Source of the DNA: Nomia melanderi
Lineage: Eukaryota > Arthropoda > Insecta > Hymenoptera > Halictidae
Direction: 5' to 3'
Length of the DNA: 64,000 nucleotides
Assembly: GCF_051020985.1 (NCBI RefSeq)
Contig: NC_135003.1
Location: forward strand, 11,897,501-11,961,500
The position numbers were made by a program, and so were the translations under genes. Shown here in pieces: positions 11,795 to 24,356 of the stretch (position 1 is its first letter; every line of letters begins with the position of its first letter). Under the pieces are notes generated by a model, which made no database searches, was not told the origin of the DNA, and saw nothing but the letters and a program-made list of their open reading frames with translations.

Positions 11795-14700
11795 AGAGGT
11801 GCGCACCGTCGTGCTCAACAAAGGTTCATCCGGGCTGGGTTTCAACATCGTCGGTGGCGAAGATGGCGAGGGAATTTTCATTTCCTTCATCCTAGCCGGG
11901 GGTCCGGCTGACCTTAGCGGCGAACTGCGTCGCGGCGATCAAATAGTCAGTGTCAATGGCATTAATCTTCGGACAGCCACCCATGAAGAGGCCGCCGCAG
12001 CCCTCAAGGTGCGTTAAAATTACCATTTTACGTCACCCCCTCGCGGTACTACCATCTTTCGACGCCTTTGTCTAGCTGCTTCAAATTAAACCGCGCCGTG
12101 GATACTCTCCAATTACGAATTACCTTCCACGGTTACTGAAATACCTGATTCCGGGACTGCGAGATCAAAAGATCCGAATGAAAAGAAATTTTCTTACGGA
12201 TTTTTCACGGAACGAGTACTTTCTGGTCGTTATTTTACGTAATATCAAAGATTCCTTTCGCAAAGGAAACGTTGATGCGGTTTTAATAATCTCTTACATT
12301 GCAAATATAATTTTCCATTGTACAATTTGACTGTTTACGATCAGGGTACCGGTCAGACAGTGACGATCGTGGTACAGTACAAGCCCGAAGACTACAACCG
12401 ATTCGAGGCGAAGATCCATGATCTTAAACAACAGATCTCCCAGCAGAATATGATGACAGGCACCCTCATGAGGACCTCGCAGAAGAAATCACTTTACGTC
12501 AGGTAACTCGAGTCTTCCAATCGCATTCCAATCGAACTTACAGCAAAAACGAACGGACCAGACAATGAAAATAAGAATTTCTAACTTTAAATGTACACGT
12601 GTCACTCGTAAATTCTGAATTTGATGAACTTCGGATGGTAGCAGAGGTACTTCATATGAGAGATTTAAACGGAACACTTGTAAACTCGATAGCTTCAGCA
12701 AGTATTAAACCGGAGTATAAGAATTCCAAATCAGACCGCGAATGCTATCAGTAAAGAGGTTTTCACTTGTTGCTTCGCAGAGCGTTGTTCGACTACGATC
12801 CCAACAAGGACGACGGTTTGCCAAGCCGTGGTTTAGCATTCCGTTACGGTGAAATCCTGCACGTGACGAATGCGAGCGACGACGAATGGTGGCAGGCCAG
12901 AAGAGTGAATCCTCAAGGGGAGGAGGAGGGTCTTGGAATAATACCGTCGCGTAGACGATGGGAACGGAAGCAACGCGCCAGGGATCGTTCCGTCAAGTTC
13001 CAAGGTCACATGCCGGTCATCCTCGACAAGGTGGGTGGAGGTTGTCGGTATTAACATTAGAGACATTTGTTGTGTAGTTTAGTCTATGGGTCCTAGAGAA
13101 ATTGATGTTCGTTGATTTAGATCTTGCAGGTTAGAGATTTCAAAGTATGTGTAGCTGTGAGACATTTGTAAAATTGATGAGTTCATTTAGATCTTGGAAG
13201 TTAGATTTCATAGTAAACGAATAAAATGCATATTTGTGTAGTTGTGAGACATTTATAAAATTCAGTTGATAAGTTCATTTAGATCTTGGAAGTTAGATTT
13301 TATAGTAAACGAATAAGATACATATTTGTGTAGTTGTGAGAAGTTTAGAAAATTCAATTGCGTTTCGTAAGCTTGATGCTGAAGGAATCAAGTGCTGCTG
13401 ATTTTAGACAGTAAGTGCCAAGCGGCGCGATCGCGCTTCTTTCGTTTCAACTCAGAAACTGAATTACGCTTTCCTGTTTGCATAAAAAAATTGTAAACAA
13501 TTAGGAGGAAGACAAATAAATCAACTTAATGTGATTCTATGAACCGATAGGTTAGCACTTTTCTATTATTCACTTGCAAGCTGGTAATAACAGAAATGAA
13601 AATAAATAATTAGAAGTAAAATAGGTAAATAAATTTAATTTGATTCTAGGAACCGATAGGCTGATACTTTTAGACAGTGTAACGCTTGGCACTCGAACGG
13701 TTAATGAACTTTGCCTCTAGTTTCTCGTAAAATCTGGAACTCAAAGAACATTTGAAGTCCGATTTGTGCTTTTCTAAATGAAGTACTCTTTTAGTTACTT
13801 AATTCATACAGGATGGATCCCTCGACTAATGATCAAATCTTTCTAAACAGAATATTCCATTAATCATTTCATTCGAACAGTTTCCCTTGTGTATATTAGA
13901 AGATCAAGAAATAATCTAATTGAAATTTCGAGGGAATAATAAACGACTAATGGGTTGCAGCAATCGACCCTGGATAGAAAAAAGAAGAACTTCTCGTTCA
14001 GCCGGAAGTTCCCATTCATGAAGAGCAAGGACGACAAATCCGAAGATGGTTCGGACCAGGAACGTGAGTGTCTCGAAAACAGGGTCGATCGTATCCTGCA
14101 CGTTCTGTGCATGTTCAGACCCATTTATCTATTGTGGTTTTTACGTGGTATTCCTTATACATATATATATATACATATATATATATATATTTTTTTTTTC
14201 AAATTATTTTTTAATTTCAAATTCTCGTCGTATTACTCAGCCACTATTTTACGTATACCTAGACCCGTGTGTTTGAACTTACGATTAGTATTTTCTCACG
14301 TGTGTACTTGCAACCCCCTTTGTTCGATTGATATCTCCACCACTGGTAAAACTTTGAAGCAGCGACCTCGTCTAAAGCGAGTTCCTTTGATCGATGTTAT
14401 CCCCTTTAGAAACGTTTGTAACGTTCAGTAGCATCGGAATGGTAATCTTTTGTTTTCCTTTATCTGTACCGTGTTGATCTTTTTATCTGTCGACGTTTAC
14501 TCGACGACGCGCACGAAGGAAGTTTTCGGCCGCCTCTCTACGGACGAAAGGAAGGAAAAGAAAAGAGAGATGCATACAATGTAACTTCTTTCGTCGTTTC
14601 CTCGATATTCTCGTCCCGCGGTACCGTTCCGCAGTTTATAAGGTCGCTTAGATATTCGCGACAGGTACCGACGATACGCCCAACCTCCGATTGAGCTTTT

Positions 14701-14894
14701 GTGTTTTTACATGATTGTGATACGTGACATGTGTTTTGTTTTTGCCTGCTTGTGTAGGGTCTCCCACGACACCCGAGAACGAAAACGATCCTACACGTAA
14801 GTATTATTCCAGAGTTGATCAAACCGAGCCCAGAAAAGAAACAATCAGACACGATCGATCATACACGGACACACACACACACACCCATACGCGT

Positions 14895-14932
<38 letters not shown>

Positions 14933-17900
14933 TTATACACGCAACTCGATTACACACGTTTACACGCGAACGCGCACGTATCTCGTCGAATCTGTGAAAG
15001 AGACGGAAACGAAGGGGAAAAACGTGTAAATGGAAAATAAAGGACAGAGAAACGATCAAAAACAGCGAGCCCATTGAACGTCACACTTCTCGAATGATGC
15101 TTTTTTCTTTCTCTCCGCCGTACTATCTTGCATTCTCCTTCGGCTTCTGCACGCTGCGATTTCATCCTTGCATCGAGAGCTCATGCATCTGCCTGGGATT
15201 TGACTAACCGAGGAAACGCACGCTCTACACGTTCATTCGAGTCGCTTCCCCACTAACCGAACCTATCCATGGATTGTCGTAGAGGATGTGTAGTTGCTTC
15301 ATTCGAGTGCCTGCCGCTATCCTGCACGCATACGTAGTCTCTCGGTGGACGAAAGTCTCGATGCTTCACCCGTCCCTGTTAATTTCAAGGTGTACACGCG
15401 GTACGACGAAAGTTGCGATCGTCCGTCGGTCCGTGAGGAACTTCGACGAGCGGAGAAAATCTGTAGAAAATAGTGATACAGTTAATGAGGTAGTGAGAAA
15501 TTAGATTTCTTGCTGACAATAAATGATCGAGCAATTTTTACGGGAACGGATATTTGATTGTGTTCCTTTTTTATCGGTCATCGTACATGTACTAAAGAGA
15601 TGGAAATGGCCATTGAAATAGTGAGACGAAATTGGATTTCTTGATAGCACGTTCTCTAATCAGCGCGTATTTCCGTGACGGTCTCCTTAATTATAATATT
15701 TTCTTCAATCCAATAAATCTAAACAAAATATTGGAAAAATGAAACTGAAACGAGTCATTGAGTTTCTAAGTATAATGTCGTAGTTTGATTTCTAATAACA
15801 ATATCTATAAAGTTAATTTCATTTTCAGTATGTAAAATATTAGATTGCAGCCGTCATTTGTAACGATTGACATTTCAGATCTTGTTCAAAGAGTAAATTA
15901 CGTTCACGTGTGTTCTCATCTACCTTTGCAAGGTATAATGTATAAAAATTCATGAAGATATTTTTCCTTAAATATTCTTTCTATTTTATAAGGACGATCT
16001 GTTCTATTTAATAAAATATTGCAATCACGGCGTTATTGAAAGCACTGCTGGTAGCGAGTAGGTTAAAAGAGAACCTCGCAATTCACAGTGCTCCTTCGAT
16101 TTTAATAGCCTACAAGATATTTCAAGAGATTTCATTGTTTCGGTACTAAACGGTTCAATTCTTTCGCTGTTAACCGACCTGTTTTAGCACTTTTTGAACT
16201 TCGTTAATTGCTCGAGGAACGACGCCATTATCGATCCGCTTCGGAACGCAGCCCAATCTGCCGTTTAAAGGGTTAGTTGTAGGTTCGAGAGACATGAAAC
16301 AAGGTGACGGCAATGAGCCGGCCGTGAATGGCGTTTAAGAGCATGCCATTTGCAGGAGGAAAGTAGGAAAGTAGCTTTTAGAGTTCGGATCGCTTCTGAC
16401 ACTTCGTGGAACCATGATTGCCCGAGGACGAACGGCATCTTTCGTCGATCGCGAGTTGAGCGACTTCGCGATGATTAACGTGTTGACTGTGAAGGCTCTA
16501 CCTACTGTTACGAACGCGTAATGGTCCGGTAGACTCTTCAACACTATCTTGTGTCTCGAAAGATCAAACGAATATTTTTCGAAAATTTTCTCAAAGAATG
16601 TATCTATTGCTTCAATATGTTAACCCCTTGCCTTATAACAACGTGTCAGACTAGTAACGATTTTAATACTGGAACTACCGAGGATTTAATACGACTGATA
16701 TGTAATCCCTATAAAAATTCTAACAATAGATTATTTTCGGTTTCTTCAGACATTCATTATAGTATTCAAATCAAAGCTATTTATTTTCATGATCATTTCG
16801 AATATTCAATGCTTTTAAGATATCAATAATTGTGAAAACAATCGAAACCGTCATTTTAACTGGTACGGTAGTTCTAGTGTTAAACAGAATTTAATAAGCA
16901 AAAATGTTACTGGACTCTCTTGAATTTCAATTAAATATTCTTCTGTCATTAATTATTATACTTCAGAGCAGACACGAACATAGAACATGCCTAGAATTTT
17001 TCTCTTCTAAATTATTAATGACAAAGTAGGTGTATCGGTCATAGCTGAGAAATAAATCGTAAGAGGAGGGGTTAAGAATTAAGAGAAACAAATGTCCACC
17101 TCTCAGATTCAAAATCTCGAGATTCAATTGTACATTCAGCGCAATCAGCCCGTTAACGTTGCGCGTACAAATTACAGTGTACGCCGAGTCGCGTCGTGTC
17201 GATACCCGAAAAAATCGAAACGATCAGGAAAACATGAAATTCGTGTGCTGAACGCGAACGAATTGGCGAGCTTCCGCTAGCCAAACCGTCGAGTCGGGTG
17301 AACAATTACCGGAGCTTCACCTGGACGGTAGGAGGTGTTCTCGCTTAAAGCTTCACAATTAATCCTAGCAATTATTAACGGCCGCTTACTAGTACGCAAC
17401 GTATACTGAAATATTGAACTTGTTATGTTTTAGCATTCATGCTGTGCTACACCCAGGACGACACTAACACCGAAGGTAATCACGTCTCTGTCTGTTTCTG
17501 TCTCTCTTTCTACATTCTCGATCTGCCTCTCCCCCTCTCTCTCTCTCTTTCTCTTTCCCTTTCTCTCGATCCGCTCTCTCATTTTCTCTCATACAGCCTC
17601 TCCGCGTTAGTTCCTTCTCGCCTCCGTCCGCCTTTCATTTCGATTTCCATAATGCATCCTCCAACCGACTCCTAGCTCTCCGCCCCGAACTCTCGCCGTT
17701 TCATCTCGGTCGCATCAATTAACAAAGCACACGTTCACATTACTGCGATATAACGATCCGCGCGCGGGACGAGCGCATTGTGCACCGCGTCCTTTTGTCG
17801 CGGCGCGTTGTCACTTTCGCGAGAAGTCGCGGCTCCCGCCGCGTTGTCCGTTCACCGCGCGCCCAGAAACTTCGGGGACAGGCGCCGCGGATCGAATTCG

Positions 17901-20900
17901 ATCGTTCCCGTGCTGGATTCCGCCGCTTTTCATTCGCTGAGAGCGTTAATACCAAGTCAGCGCACGTCAAACGAAGTTTCGGTGAATCGTCACGGTTGGT
18001 TTGTCGCGTTGCTCAGTCGAGAATGCGTCTGAGTATAGACGCGTGTAACTTTTGTATTTATTAGTGTTCGTTTCTGTTTGAAAATTGAACTGCCAATTGG
18101 ATATCGTAATAGATACCTTCGCGTAACGTTCAGGTAATCGTTATATTAACCCTTTGCGCTCCTGTAACTCAACGTCAGTTTTATTCACGGGTGCGATACT
18201 TTAAAATAGATTATATTATTATATTATTTTCAATATTATTAGTAAGAAGAATCGTTCACGCTGTTCTCTATTAACTGTCTTTTCAAATTTATTTCAAATA
18301 AAATGTAATAATACAGTTATCGAGGGAAAAATGCAAAAGAAATTCGGACTGCAAAGGGTTAATACGTCGCGAACGAAGCTTCTAAATTGGGATTCAAAGG
18401 ATGCGCAGAACGAGTTTATGAATTTCCTTAACGTCTTTTATTTATCTTCGCGTACCTTTAGTTCCACGCGCTTCCCGTGATTCGTTTGAATAATTTATAG
18501 AGGAGAACGCAGAAAATAATAGTATCGTGTTTCGCGTCGGGACATCCTTGGGTTGCCATTAAAATCACGCTCCCCCGAGGATTTACTACGACTAATACTA
18601 GTACTTATGATCGCGAAGTATCATCCGACTGGCATCCTCCATCGTGTTCACTTCTCGTCCCAGCTTTCATTCACGCGCGCTTCTTCCATCTGTGCCATTC
18701 ACAAACGAGATCTGTCTTGGGTCGCAGGGAGTAGAGAAATTTTGTATCGTGTTGAACTGCCTTATATGGAGGAACTGACGTTAGTTTATCTGGAAAAGGA
18801 GGATGATGAGAATGATGAAGAGCTTAGTAAGTGCAATCGAAAGGAAGTCAAGTGTGTGAACAGGAATGAGACACCCTCTAGGTCCCGACTAACGTATTCG
18901 AATGGTCACATTCTCGATCGGCGTTCTCCCTCTTTCTCTTGTTTTCTTTTTTTTTTGTTTTCTTTCCTCCTGTTTTATTTATATTTGATTACTCTCCTCA
19001 CTTCCATCGCCGACCAACGAACCACTAACAAGATGCCGAGAAACGCTTCGCGCATTTGGGACAGTCGCGACACGTGCTTTTGTCTGTCTGTTGTCTGCCG
19101 TTTGAAATCTGTCAACTAATAGCCACCCTGTTTTGTAGATCGGTTACGAGACCAGCAGGTATGCTCTGGGTAGACTCCTAGAACCTTTGTCGCTTCTCGT
19201 TGCTGAGAAGGGAACTTATCTTATTGCGGTAACGCCCTGAAAATAGGAAGTTAATAAAACAACGAGTAATCTGCCATCGAGATTTATAGATAGTGTTTTA
19301 TGTAGTACTTGGTTCTGATTAGAATCATTTTAATCATCAAATTATAAGTCGAAACATTTTCAAGTTTGTATAATATTTTCTGAACAAGTAATCGTTTGTA
19401 ACTTAATATGAATGTTTGTGTAGAAACGTTTCACTCGACGTTTGAAGGTAACGATTTTAAACGAGACGAAAAGTATAATAATCGTTCAAAATTATGAACA
19501 TTTAATTTGTGTTCATTCTCGTTTGAATTTGAATCAATCGGTGAAGTAATTCTCAACTTCGAGTCAAGTATAGAGCAAAGGTTTACCAAAACGTCTCACG
19601 AGCAATAAGAAGCGACGTCTAGGTGACAGTACTAAAATCACTACTATTGCGTAGCGGCGGCGAGTATCGATTACAAAAGCCAACCCTTCCGACTCCGAGT
19701 ACTATCACAGTCGCCTCGTACTAATACCGAATCGACCTTGATACCCTTCGATCGCCTAGTTCTAGACTCTAGGGAGCTTAAACCATCTTGTACCCCTGCT
19801 TCGATCTCCTGAACGCTGAAGCATGGATCGTGGCTCGTCCGGAGTGAAGTTAATAATTCAACCGCGTTTCCGCGCGAAGTACTTATATAACTAAATACCA
19901 CTGCCCGTGTGAATTAAGACACCGTTTTAATCGACAGTTTTCTGAAATGGACTTGAGATTTTCTTCTTCTCTCGCTGATAATACGAATTTTCATCGTTCC
20001 GACGAGACATTCCGTAACGCGAGGCTATTCGCGTTTAACCCCTTGTCCTACGATATTGTGTCAGACTTGTGAAGATTTCAAATAGCATTGAACAAACATA
20101 AATATTGTTTAATTTCTTCGAATACAAATTACATATTCCTCTGTTATCAATGATTCTACCTTAGAGCATACGTTGATACAGAAAGACTGGAATTTTCTCT
20201 TATTTTCAGTAAATTATTAACAAAGTAGCTTCGATCACAGTTTACAAAGAAATCATAGGACAAGGGTTTGACAGTCTGGATTGAATATTCGGTAATTTCA
20301 ATTTTACAGAATTGCTTGGGAAATCTATAAGAGAAAAGGAAAAAGTTAAAGAATGTTCGACTATCGTTGTCTTTCTTCTAGCAGCGAAAAGATTGATGTG
20401 AATGGAAAGCAAGGGAAACGAGATGCTTTCAGGAATAGATTCACGGAGTGTCTCTTCTGAAAAGATTTTTGAAGTTCCTGATTTATCGAGAGAAACGTTT
20501 GCCCCCGTGTTTGAAAGAGTGTAAAACATTCTAACTGAGAATATAGCACATAGCTCCCAGCAACGACGTTTCGTTCGCGGAAACAACGGAGTACTCATAC
20601 TGAAAATTGCAGGCAGCGAAGAAAATGTGCTGTCGTACGAGGCTGTCCAGCAGCTCACCATACAGTACACCCGACCTGTCATTATCCTCGGTCCTCTCAA
20701 GGATCGCATCAACGACGACCTCATCTCGGAGTTCCCTGACAAATTTGGCAGCTGTGTGCCACGTGAGTGAAACCATTCAAACCCGCCATTTCGTTTAACG
20801 ACGTGCCGTGTCACGTGTTACGGATGGGTCACCGGATTCCCTGGGATTTTATGAATTTCCTTACTTTGTTACATACTTGATAGTTGCCAATTCGTCTGTT

Positions 20901-22161
20901 TTCTGGTTGATTATCTGCTGAAACATTGATAACTGTATTTCAGTTCATTAAATAGACATGATTGTCAAGGAGAATATCCGAATATAAATTTCCGAGAAAT
21001 TTCATGATATTGTCTGCAGTGGTCCATCTGCAACCGGTTATTTAAGTGTGAATTCAAATTCAAAATTCAAAATTTAAAACTTAAGATTTGAGATTTGAAA
21101 TTTCTGACTTAGCTCTTTGCACTCGAAAGGCGACTCACAGTCGCCATTTTGTTTGATACAGCAAAATTACAAAGTTTTATGTACAGTATTAAAGTTCATT
21201 TAACGTAATTATCCATGAAACGTTAAAATAGAATAGTTCTATCCCTTGATTTCTATATCATTAACATTAATGTTAATTATAAAACCTACCACTGATATTT
21301 CATTAGAAAAAGAAGAATATATCTAGCGAAACAATTTTCGAGTGCAAAGAGTTAAATTAGAATTTAGATGTACAATAAAGTATTTTGAAAATGTTGCAGA
21401 CACAACGAGGAGTAGAAGAGAATACGAAGTGGACGGACGAGACTACCACTTTGTGGCGTCGAGAGAGCAAATGGAGAGGGATATTCAGAACCACTTGTTC
21501 ATAGAGGCCGGACAGTACAATGACAATCTTTATGGAACCTCAGTGGCGTCCGTTCGAGAAGTTGCCGAAAAGGTAGCGGACAATTCCTCATATAACTCAT
21601 TCTACAGCAACAAACCTTACAATCGCAATTTACATAAATACCCTTACACTTCCAGGGGAAACACTGTATTCTTGACGTGAGCGGCAACGCCATCAAGAGG
21701 TTACAGGTGGCACAACTGTATCCCATCGCTATCTTCATTAAACCGAAATCCGTAGAATCGGTTATGTAAGTATCACTAGTTCTTATCAATTTTATAGAAT
21801 ATTCCCACTAAAATCAAAATAAAATTCAATGGATAAATAATCGGTCTTTGACATTGGCAGGGAAATGAACAAGAGAATGACCGAGGATCAAGCGAAAAAG
21901 ACGTACGAACGAGCATTGAAAATGGAGCAGGAATTCGGGGAATACTTCACCGGTAATGTATTCTCCATAATTCCATAAAAAACACGGATACTTGATATCT
22001 GAATGTTGAATCCTAATAATTAACTTCACCTTGTTTCTACGTACATTTCAGCCGTAGTACAAGGTGACACTCCCGAGGAGATCTACGTAAAAGTAAAGGA
22101 AGTGATCTCCGAGCAGTCGGGTCCGAACATTTGGGTACCGTGCAGGGACCAGCAACTGTGA
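11795..22161 (+). CDS. dlg1: Discs large (Dlg1) MAGUK scaffold, 3' portion
   Basis: Dlg scaffolds receptors and channels at synapses and septate junctions. Coding exons: 11795-12008, 12345-12502, 12781-13030, 13961-14063, (cassette 14758-14796), 17434-17475, 18728-18826, 20613-20762, 21400-21572, 21656-21765, 21861-21952, 22052-22161. Phases agree at every junction. Without the cassette they encode 499 residues from the first whole codon. Order: PDZ3 ([15 protein letters not shown], about residues 10-25, into exon 2), SH3 ([18 protein letters not shown], about 125-200), basic HOOK ([14 protein letters not shown]), the [10 protein letters not shown] segment, and GUK (about 290-495, from [18 protein letters not shown] to SGPNIWVP). 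The GUK P-loop-like stretch lacks the usual nucleotide-binding lysine context, as expected for a non-catalytic MAGUK domain. L27, PDZ1 and PDZ2 are missing, presumably upstream of the window. The first exon enters in phase 2, so it is internal. Stop is TGA at 22159-22161. Confidence 0.95.
13100..13345. repeat. Degenerate tandem repeat in dlg1 intron
   Basis: The phrase TTTAGATCTTGGAAGTTAGA recurs with variants at about 13,116, 13,186 and 13,278. The linked phrase GTGTAGTTGTGAGACATTT also recurs. Units are roughly 70-92 bp. The array lies just after the SH3 exon donor. Confidence 0.6.
13403..13704. mobile_element. Dispersed repeat, GAGTGCCAAGCG type
   Basis: The left part has AAGTGCCAAGCGGCGCGATC. 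The right part ends with GCTTGGCACTCGAACGGTTAA. The interior strings AACTCAGAAACTGAATTACGC and CCGATAGGTTAGCACTTTT recur in the trp intron at about 36,899-37,120. This is probably another TTAA-type non-autonomous element. Confidence 0.5.
14158..14192. repeat. AT microsatellite
   Basis: Alternating TA/AT run in the dlg1 intron, followed by a short T run. Confidence 0.8.
14758..14796 (+). CDS. dlg1: Candidate 39-nt cassette exon of the dlg1 HOOK
   Basis: A 39-nt open segment is bounded by an acceptor (TTGTGTAG|GG) and a strong donor (ACAC|GTAAGT). Entered in the phase left by the 13961-14063 exon, it encodes [13 protein letters not shown]. It leaves the phase unchanged, so transcripts with or without it stay in frame into [10 protein letters not shown]. 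It would lengthen the HOOK between SH3 and GUK. Mammalian DLG1 also carries alternative HOOK inserts that control partner binding; that comparison is from known biology. No transcript evidence is available here. Confidence 0.65.
14868..14932. repeat. CA microsatellite
   Basis: Interrupted (AC)n run starting about 70 bp after the cassette-exon donor, in the dlg1 intron. Open frames across it (poly-Thr/His) are repeat artefacts. Confidence 0.85.
16620..17075. mobile_element. TTAACCCCTTG MITE containing a nested MITE
   Basis: The outer element starts TTAACCCCTTGCC and ends GGAGGGGTTAA. Its flanks match the intact copy at 20,035-20,269, including GTGTCAGACT near the left end and TTCTGTCATTAAT in the right half. 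The middle is interrupted at 16,662-16,883 by a different element. Confidence 0.6.
16662..16883. mobile_element. Nested TTAA MITE, CACTAGAACTACC family
   Basis: Left end TTAATACTGGAACTACCG and right end CGGTAGTTCTAGTGTTAA are imperfect inverted repeats bounded by TTAA. It sits inside the TTAACCCCTTG element spanning 16,620-17,075. Confidence 0.65.
17527..17590. repeat. CT-rich microsatellite
   Basis: Interrupted (CT)n tract shortly after the 17434-17475 dlg1 exon. Confidence 0.75.
18146..18362. mobile_element. TTAA-ended MITE, CCCTTTGCACTC family
   Basis: Begins TTAACCCTTTGCGCTC and ends ACTGCAAAGGGTTAA, about 217 bp, no open frame. It lies in a dlg1 intron. Confidence 0.65.
20035..20269. 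mobile_element. TTAACCCCTTG-family MITE
   Basis: Begins TTAACCCCTTGTCCTACG. The right end, ATAGGACAAGGGTT, is the inverse and lacks the last bases of TTAA. It serves as the uninterrupted comparison for the nested copy at 16,620. Confidence 0.6.
21109..21355. mobile_element. TTAA-type MITE, CTTTGCACTCG family
   Basis: Left end TTAGCTCTTTGCACTCG and right end CGAGTGCAAAGAGTTAA, about 247 bp. It is inserted between two exons of the dlg1 GUK domain and ends 45 bp before the 21400 exon. Confidence 0.65.
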
Positions 22162-23894
22162 CGTCCTGCCCCCCACGCTCAGCCGGGCCCGAATGCTTGG
22201 ACCCTGCCACCGAGGCGTCAAGCTTAATTACACTTAATAAAATAATCAAGTAACACTCTAATGCCTTCCCCGTCCCCATCCCTCATCCCACATACACACA
22301 TACACCCACCCGTACCCACACCCAGCCAGAGACACGGTACACATCCATTGAATGTCCCAGTCAAATTGTTAAACCGCGCGACGCTCATCGGAGAGGCTCG
22401 ACCGAGCACAGCGCGCACTTCCCGAGCGTCGTCGACAAGTGTCACGGGAGAACGAGCAATTCTCGCGAAGGAAAGGGTAGAGAAGAAATAATAAGTATAA
22501 CGGACCGCGTTGTTTCTCGTGTTCAATTTCCTTCGCGCTGTATACTTGTAACACCGACACTCCGGTCGCAGAATAGATGGAAAAGAGAATCGTTAGACGC
22601 CGCGAGAGTGACGCGCGACCCTTTCGAAGCGGTCCTCTCGACGAGGGTGGCCGAGAAGAGGAGACCTGTCGTCTCCGACGCGAAAGAAAGAGAGAGTATT
22701 TAAGGTGTTAATTGATCCTCCTCTAGATCGAAGGTGGAGGGTTCGTGTTATAGTGTTAAATACCAGAAGTGTTTCGTTGTACCACGATGTTTTTCATGTA
22801 TGTAACAGGTTTGTTGAACGAGAGCACGGAGACCCCGCGGGCGCGCGACAGTCTCTGCGTTAGTTTTATTACAGGACTCAACGACGCGAATACACGCCGG
22901 TATTCGTGCACCCTAAATCACCCCTGTCCCCCATCCCTCTCCTGCGACGAACATTGAACTCGTGCTTCGTAATTTATACTGCACCGTTCCTCCCTCCGAT
23001 CCCTTCCATCCCACCCCACCCTCCCCTCCTTTAGCGTCTCGCGTGCTCGAACCGAGAAAACCGAGAACACTGAGAAAAGGAGCGAAGACTGTCGTGTATT
23101 CGTCTCGAGATCGATTTTAACGCGCATATTCGACCACACGACACGGACCCCGGTCGGCGTGGCGTGTTTCCTGGTAGGGCTCGCACCGCGGTTGCTCCAC
23201 GATCGATCGACCAACCGCGAGACGCGTTCGTATGTATAGAAAGTCGGGATCGCTTAGAAATGCGACGAGAACGGCACGAAATCGAACAAGACTAGAAAAG
23301 GTAATTAATGAAGAGAGAACGGAACTGGCGAGGAGGAGAACTCGAATCGAGAAGGGAGGAGAAGATTGTTCACGGGCACGGATTATCGTCGCGAATCATT
23401 CGCAAGATGCGCACAGCACCGCTAGAACGCTTACGAAACAGACGATTTTCCTCCCCGCCGCGCGAAATCGCGACGACGAACCGTGATTGCGAACCCGGGA
23501 CGGGCGAGAGAAAAAGGAGAACGGTTCGAAGCGGAAACGGTAATCTCGAGGGAGATACGAATTAATAAAACTTGGCTTCACCGATCACACTATTATATAT
23601 AGCTTGTCCGGTTTATTCTGAGCGAAGTAGCGTACGTGCGCGCGTGCGTGCGTGCGTGTGCGAGCGAGGTATTTTTTAATGTACTTAACCGCAATAAGTG
23701 GCGAGAAAGGATGCGAGAGCCGGAGAGGATGACTCGTTTTTAGTATTTGTCGCTTGTCCGCCAGGCGATGGGAGTTTAACCATTGTAGGATGCACTAAAT
23801 AAAAATGGAAACGTGAAACAAAGAGATCGCACGGAAAATCACTGAGCGAAGCGGCGAGCTCCGTCGCTTATCCGGTTCCATCATGTTAAACCAA

Positions 23895-24262
23895 GTATAT
23901 ATATAAATATATATATATGTGTATATGCATATATATATATACACATTATATATACATATATATATATACATATAATACAATAATACGTGTTCTGCAAGCG
24001 AAGTAAAAGTTTCGAGTGCAGTTGAGGCGAGGAGAAACCGAGAGAACCCGGACGCGCATGTTAATGAACCTCACGATTCATCAAACCTCACAGGACAAAT
24101 CTTTAGATGCTAGAATAGCGATATATAATGTTTTGTACAGCTAGATTACTAAGCCAGTACTGGGTTATGTGCAACATTATATATATATAAATATATACAT
24201 ATATATGTATATATATATATGTTCTATATCTATATGTATATATATATATATATATTACCACC
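23895..24262. repeat. AT-rich microsatellite block
   Basis: Long interrupted TA runs at about 23,897-23,965 and 24,178-24,275 have the potential to fold back on themselves in RNA. They lie in the probable dlg1 3' UTR. Confidence 0.8.
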
Positions 24263-24299
24263 ATATATATACATATACATATACGTAAAAAAAAAGAAG

Positions 24300-24356
24300 T
24301 ATATATATATATAGAGAGAGAAAGAGAGAGAGAGAGCGAGAGAGAGAGCGCGAGAA
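24300..24356. repeat. TA then GA microsatellite
   Basis: A TA run passes into (GA)n with a few interruptions. A second GA tract lies at about 25,491-25,531. Confidence 0.8.

Noticed and set aside
14724..15029. His/Thr repeat frame
   Set aside because: It is produced by the CA microsatellite.
19139..19158. A 20-nt micro-exon between TTTTGTAG and CAG|GTATGC in the dlg1 intron
   Set aside because: Its splice sites look usable, but 20 nt would shift the GUK exons out of frame. It could only be a frame-breaking exon, and nothing else supports it.
20607..20798. Plus-strand open frame of Ser-rich text over the GUK exon
   Set aside because: It is the wrong frame of the 20613-20762 dlg1 exon, whose correct frame gives [14 protein letters not shown].
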